NCBI GenBank assembly: GCA_041738285.1
Contig: JBGSQB010000199.1
Location: forward strand, 1 to 45,497
Reading direction: 5' to 3'
Length of the DNA stretch: 45,497 bases
Origin: SZUA-521 sp041738285
GTDB taxonomy: Bacteria > Pseudomonadota > Gammaproteobacteria > Pseudomonadales > Azotimanducaceae
Part shown: positions 43,030 to 45,497 of the stretch, in pieces
Layout: every line of letters begins with the position of its first letter
Position numbering within the stretch: position 1 is the first letter of the stretch
The notes under the pieces: generated by a model
The model's input: only the letters and a program-made list of their open reading frames with translations
Databases searched by the model: none
Told to the model about the DNA's origin: nothing
Made by a program: the position numbers and the translations under genes

Positions 43030-45282
43030 GTGACCCAGTCACCGAAAGTCGTTCATTTGAGCGCCGTGGAAGATGTTGCCGGACGCAACACCCGCACGCT
43101 GCCGCCGATCCTGCTCACGGTGCGGCAAACCGCGAAGAAGTCGATCACAGAGCTCGTCCAGTCGCTGTTCAACAACGTTGACGATGCGTTGTTCGAGATG
43201 GCTGATCGATCGCGCAACGACGCCGACCAGAACATGTACTTCGACTCCATGCGCGAGTTACGTCTACAGCGTAAAGACGTCGTAAGCCGCTTCTCGGCCG
43301 GCTTTGCAGAGGCGTTCGACGCGCTCGTCGCAGCGCCGAAGACCAACCCGCCCGACGAGCCCCAAGCGGACGCGGATTCGATGGTGCTGCTGAAGAACGA
43401 CGAGCTGGAAATCTCGGTGGCGGTGTCCGGGATCGTTTCGAAGGTGACGAGTCGATTCTCCCTGCCGGTCATGCAGCTGACACGACGAATCGATTCCCTC
43501 GTCACCGCCCGGTCTGTCACGGAGCGCACCAACCCGTTGGGTCCGCAACGCATCGCCGAGGCATTTGTCGCCGCCACCGATGATCTCGTGCTCGACATCA
43601 AGGCGAGGATCATCGTACTCAAGCTGTTTGAGCGCTATGTGATGGAGCAGTTGGGGCCAACCTTCGACGAAGCCAATCGAATCATGGCCGAAGCAGGCGT
43701 GCTGGCAAACTTACGCACCCCCGTGCGCAAGCACTCAGATCCTGCAGCGCCCAAGTCCGCACCCGCTCACGCGACGGCCAAGGCGACTGCCGCGCCAATC
43801 TACGGCCCTCAATCCGATGAAGGGTTCTCAATGCTGCAGCAGCTTCTCGCGCCCCGTCAGGGCGCGGGCGGAATCGGAGTCGGCGGTACCGCCGATAGTG
43901 GATCAATTCACGGTGGAGGCGCTTCGGGACCGATGATCTCGACGCAGGACCTGATCTCCGCGCTGTCAGCGGTACAAACGGACGTCTCATCGACACCCAT
44001 GGACATCGAGCGCGCACCAACGCGCGTCGACCTTCGCGAACTGGTCCTGAGTCGAGCCGTGAACATCGTCGGCGCCGACAACGGCAACATGGCGCGTGCG
44101 GACGAAGACACGGTCAACCTCGTCGGCATGCTGTTCGACTACATCCTGAACGATCGCAATCTCGCCATACCGATGAAGGCGCTCATCGCGCGGCTGCAGA
44201 TTCCGATGCTCAAGGTAGCCGTCCTCGACAAGAGCTTCTTCAGCAAGTCGAGCCACTGCGCTCGACAACTGCTCAACGAGTTGTCCAGCGCCGGTATCGG
44301 CTGGAGCTCTGCGACGGAGCTCAAGCGCGATGCCCTCTACAACAAGATCGAATCCGTCGTCCTGCGCGTGCTCAACAACTTCGCCGACGACCCATCGATA
44401 TTCGAAAAGCTGGTGGCCGAACTACGGCAGTTCGTGCGCCGCGATCAACATCGCGTACAGATCGTCGAGCAGCGCGTCAAGGAATCGGAGTCGGGACGGG
44501 TCAAGACTATCAATGCCAAGCAGACAGTCGAACGGCTGGTGAACCAAAAGGCCAGTGGTCTGCGATTGCCCGAGGAAGTCGGCCGATTCATCAGCGATAC
44601 GCTCAGTCGGGCGTTGGTCTATTTGTGCGTGAAGCACGGTACGGAGAGCGCGGAGTGGGCGGACGCACTGAGCGCATTCGATGACCTGCTCTGGAGCATC
44701 CAGCCCCTCGACAACATGAATGATGTCGAAGTGCGAGATGGCAACATGGCGCCGCTGCTGGAGCGACTGCAGGAATGCATGTTGCACGTCAGCCTGCCCG
44801 AAAGCGAGATCGCGGCGCAGCTCGATGTGCTCGAGCGCTGCCTTCGCACCATCGCCGAAGGAGACCGCGCGTTTCTCGAGGAAGATCGACCGGAGCCGCA
44901 GGATCTGACGTCATTGCCATTCATGGATGAGATCGTGCTCGCAACGCCAGACGATCGCGTTGCACTGGCGGATCCGGATCCCGAGCCTGAGATGGTGCGC
45001 GAAATCAATCGCCTCGCCGAGGGAGTTTGGGTGGAGATGAACAACGATTCCGGCGAACGCATTCGGTGCAAGCTCGCGACGATCATTCAGCCCGGCAACC
45101 GCTACATCTTCGTCAATCGCCGCGGCATGAAGGTCGCCGAGCGCAATCGAATGGCGCTCGCGATCGAACTGAAGGAGCACACGCTGACCATCCTGGATGA
45201 ATCCCAGGTGTTCGACCGCGCACTGGAGGCCGTCATCGGTAACCTGCGCCAGCTGCATCGCAGTCCGAGCCCCGCGCGCTAG
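43030..45282 (+). CDS. DUF1631 family protein, unknown function
   Basis: 750 residues from GTG 43030 (MTQSPKVVHLSAVEDVAG), which has GGGAG 9 bases upstream. An in-frame ATG at 43012 would add six residues. Soluble, acidic and mostly helical: VRQTAKKSITELVQSLFNNVDDALFEMADRSRNDADQNMYFDSMRELR near the N terminus, then a flexible alanine/glycine linker (about 235-320), a second helical domain, and a compact beta-rich end (GVWVEMNNDSGERIRCKLATIIQPGNRYIFVNRRGMKVAERN). That end resembles the small barrel found with PilZ-type proteins. Members are common in gammaproteobacteria; no function is established. Confidence 0.88.
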   Translation: MTQSPKVVHLSAVEDVAGRNTRTLPPILLTVRQTAKKSITELVQSLFNNVDDALFEMADRSRNDADQNMYFDSMRELRLQRKDVVSRFSAGFAEAFDALVAAPKTNPPDEPQADADSMVLLKNDELEISVAVSGIVSKVTSRFSLPVMQLTRRIDSLVTARSVTERTNPLGPQRIAEAFVAATDDLVLDIKARIIVLKLFERYVMEQLGPTFDEANRIMAEAGVLANLRTPVRKHSDPAAPKSAPAHATAKATAAPIYGPQSDEGFSMLQQLLAPRQGAGGIGVGGTADSGSIHGGGASGPMISTQDLISALSAVQTDVSSTPMDIERAPTRVDLRELVLSRAVNIVGADNGNMARADEDTVNLVGMLFDYILNDRNLAIPMKALIARLQIPMLKVAVLDKSFFSKSSHCARQLLNELSSAGIGWSSATELKRDALYNKIESVVLRVLNNFADDPSIFEKLVAELRQFVRRDQHRVQIVEQRVKESESGRVKTINAKQTVERLVNQKASGLRLPEEVGRFISDTLSRALVYLCVKHGTESAEWADALSAFDDLLWSIQPLDNMNDVEVRDGNMAPLLERLQECMLHVSLPESEIAAQLDVLERCLRTIAEGDRAFLEEDRPEPQDLTSLPFMDEIVLATPDDRVALADPDPEPEMVREINRLAEGVWVEMNNDSGERIRCKLATIIQPGNRYIFVNRRGMKVAERNRMALAIELKEHTLTILDESQVFDRALEAVIGNLRQLHRSPSPAR

Positions 45283-45321
45283 TGTAGTGCGCCGCAATCA
45301 ATGGCGCTTTCAGCGCGACTT

Positions 45322-45471
45322 GGCAGGGCTATGGCAAGGTGCGCGCCGCAGCCCATATCAAGCATATTGGCAAGGCGTGCAACGCAGCCATCGCCCTGCC
45401 AGGTCGTGCCCTACGGGAGCTCGCCCAAACGCGCCGGACTGCGTTGCGTCCCTTGGCAATATGCTCGATAT
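45322..45471. repeat. Palindromic intergenic repeat (BIME-like)
   Basis: A 33-base arm at 45355-45387 is nearly the reverse complement of 45439-45471; both contain GCATATTG-CAAGG and GCAACGCAG. Nested in it, GGCAGGGCTATGGC (45322-45335) is inverted at about 45387-45400. The unit TGGCAAGG-YGYGC-CGCAGCC also occurs twice directly, 35 bases apart. No gene is present after 45282. This looks like a dispersed intergenic palindromic element; copy number cannot be judged from one window. Confidence 0.6.
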
Positions 45472-45497
45472 TCCCTGCGGGACGCGTCTTGTCCGAC

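Overview
The window is a high-GC gammaproteobacterial chromosome segment. The order gacA/uvrY-uvrC-pgsA-tRNA-Cys (minus strand, 36617 down to 33354), with a tRNA-Leu further on, matches the arrangement I know from Pseudomonas and relatives. A class II (B12-dependent) ribonucleotide reductase, a DUF1631 protein, acyl-CoA dehydrogenases, PilZ and PyrF fit a free-living environmental gammaproteobacterium. I cannot name a genus.

Layout. 1-1665: a bufferin-type metallophore precursor (bufA1) divergent from an ECF sigma factor and an NrsF-type anti-sigma factor, with a SigF-like promoter between them. 1726-3282: a graveyard of broken genes (DUF3179 fragment, an unidentified fragment, an HvfA metallophore precursor without its core, a frameshifted cation/proton antiporter). 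3336-5976: a small membrane protein and two convergent cyclopropane-synthase-family methyltransferases. 5977-9107: a gene-poor stretch with a large structured noncoding element, then a tyrosine integrase whose start faces tRNA-Leu(UAA). 9184-14592: NADP-dependent oxidoreductase, nrdJ, a gutted metallo-beta-lactamase gene and a LOG-family protein.

14841-33427: an integrative island in the 3' end of tRNA-Cys(GCA). A 15-bp copy of the tRNA 3' end occurs three times (14841, 16046, 33354). The outer two bound about 18.5 kb. The left pair brackets a 1.2-kb unit with one flavin monooxygenase gene. At the left the main island carries an AlpA-type regulator and a RepA-like ATPase whose 3' end holds nested inverted repeats. 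At the right it carries an integrase preceded by the same kind of structured noncoding element seen near tRNA-Leu. The cargo is mostly exported: sulfatase, outer-membrane channel protein, Tat-exported flavin amine oxidase, diheme cytochrome c, Tat-exported alpha/beta hydrolase and two DUF1254 proteins, with a TetR regulator divergent from a TauD-family dioxygenase and a VOC protein. I read it as a catabolic cassette acting largely in the periplasm.

33481-45282: core chromosome: pgsA, uvrC, uvrY, glutaryl-CoA dehydrogenase, another acyl-CoA dehydrogenase, a soluble HDOD-like histidine kinase, pyrF, a PilZ protein and a DUF1631 protein, ending in a palindromic intergenic repeat.

The strongest novelty candidate is the pair of noncoding elements (about 6378-7146 and 30719-31413). 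They share conserved linkers and keep stems whose sequences differ between copies, and each lies on the 3' side of a tRNA-targeting integrase.
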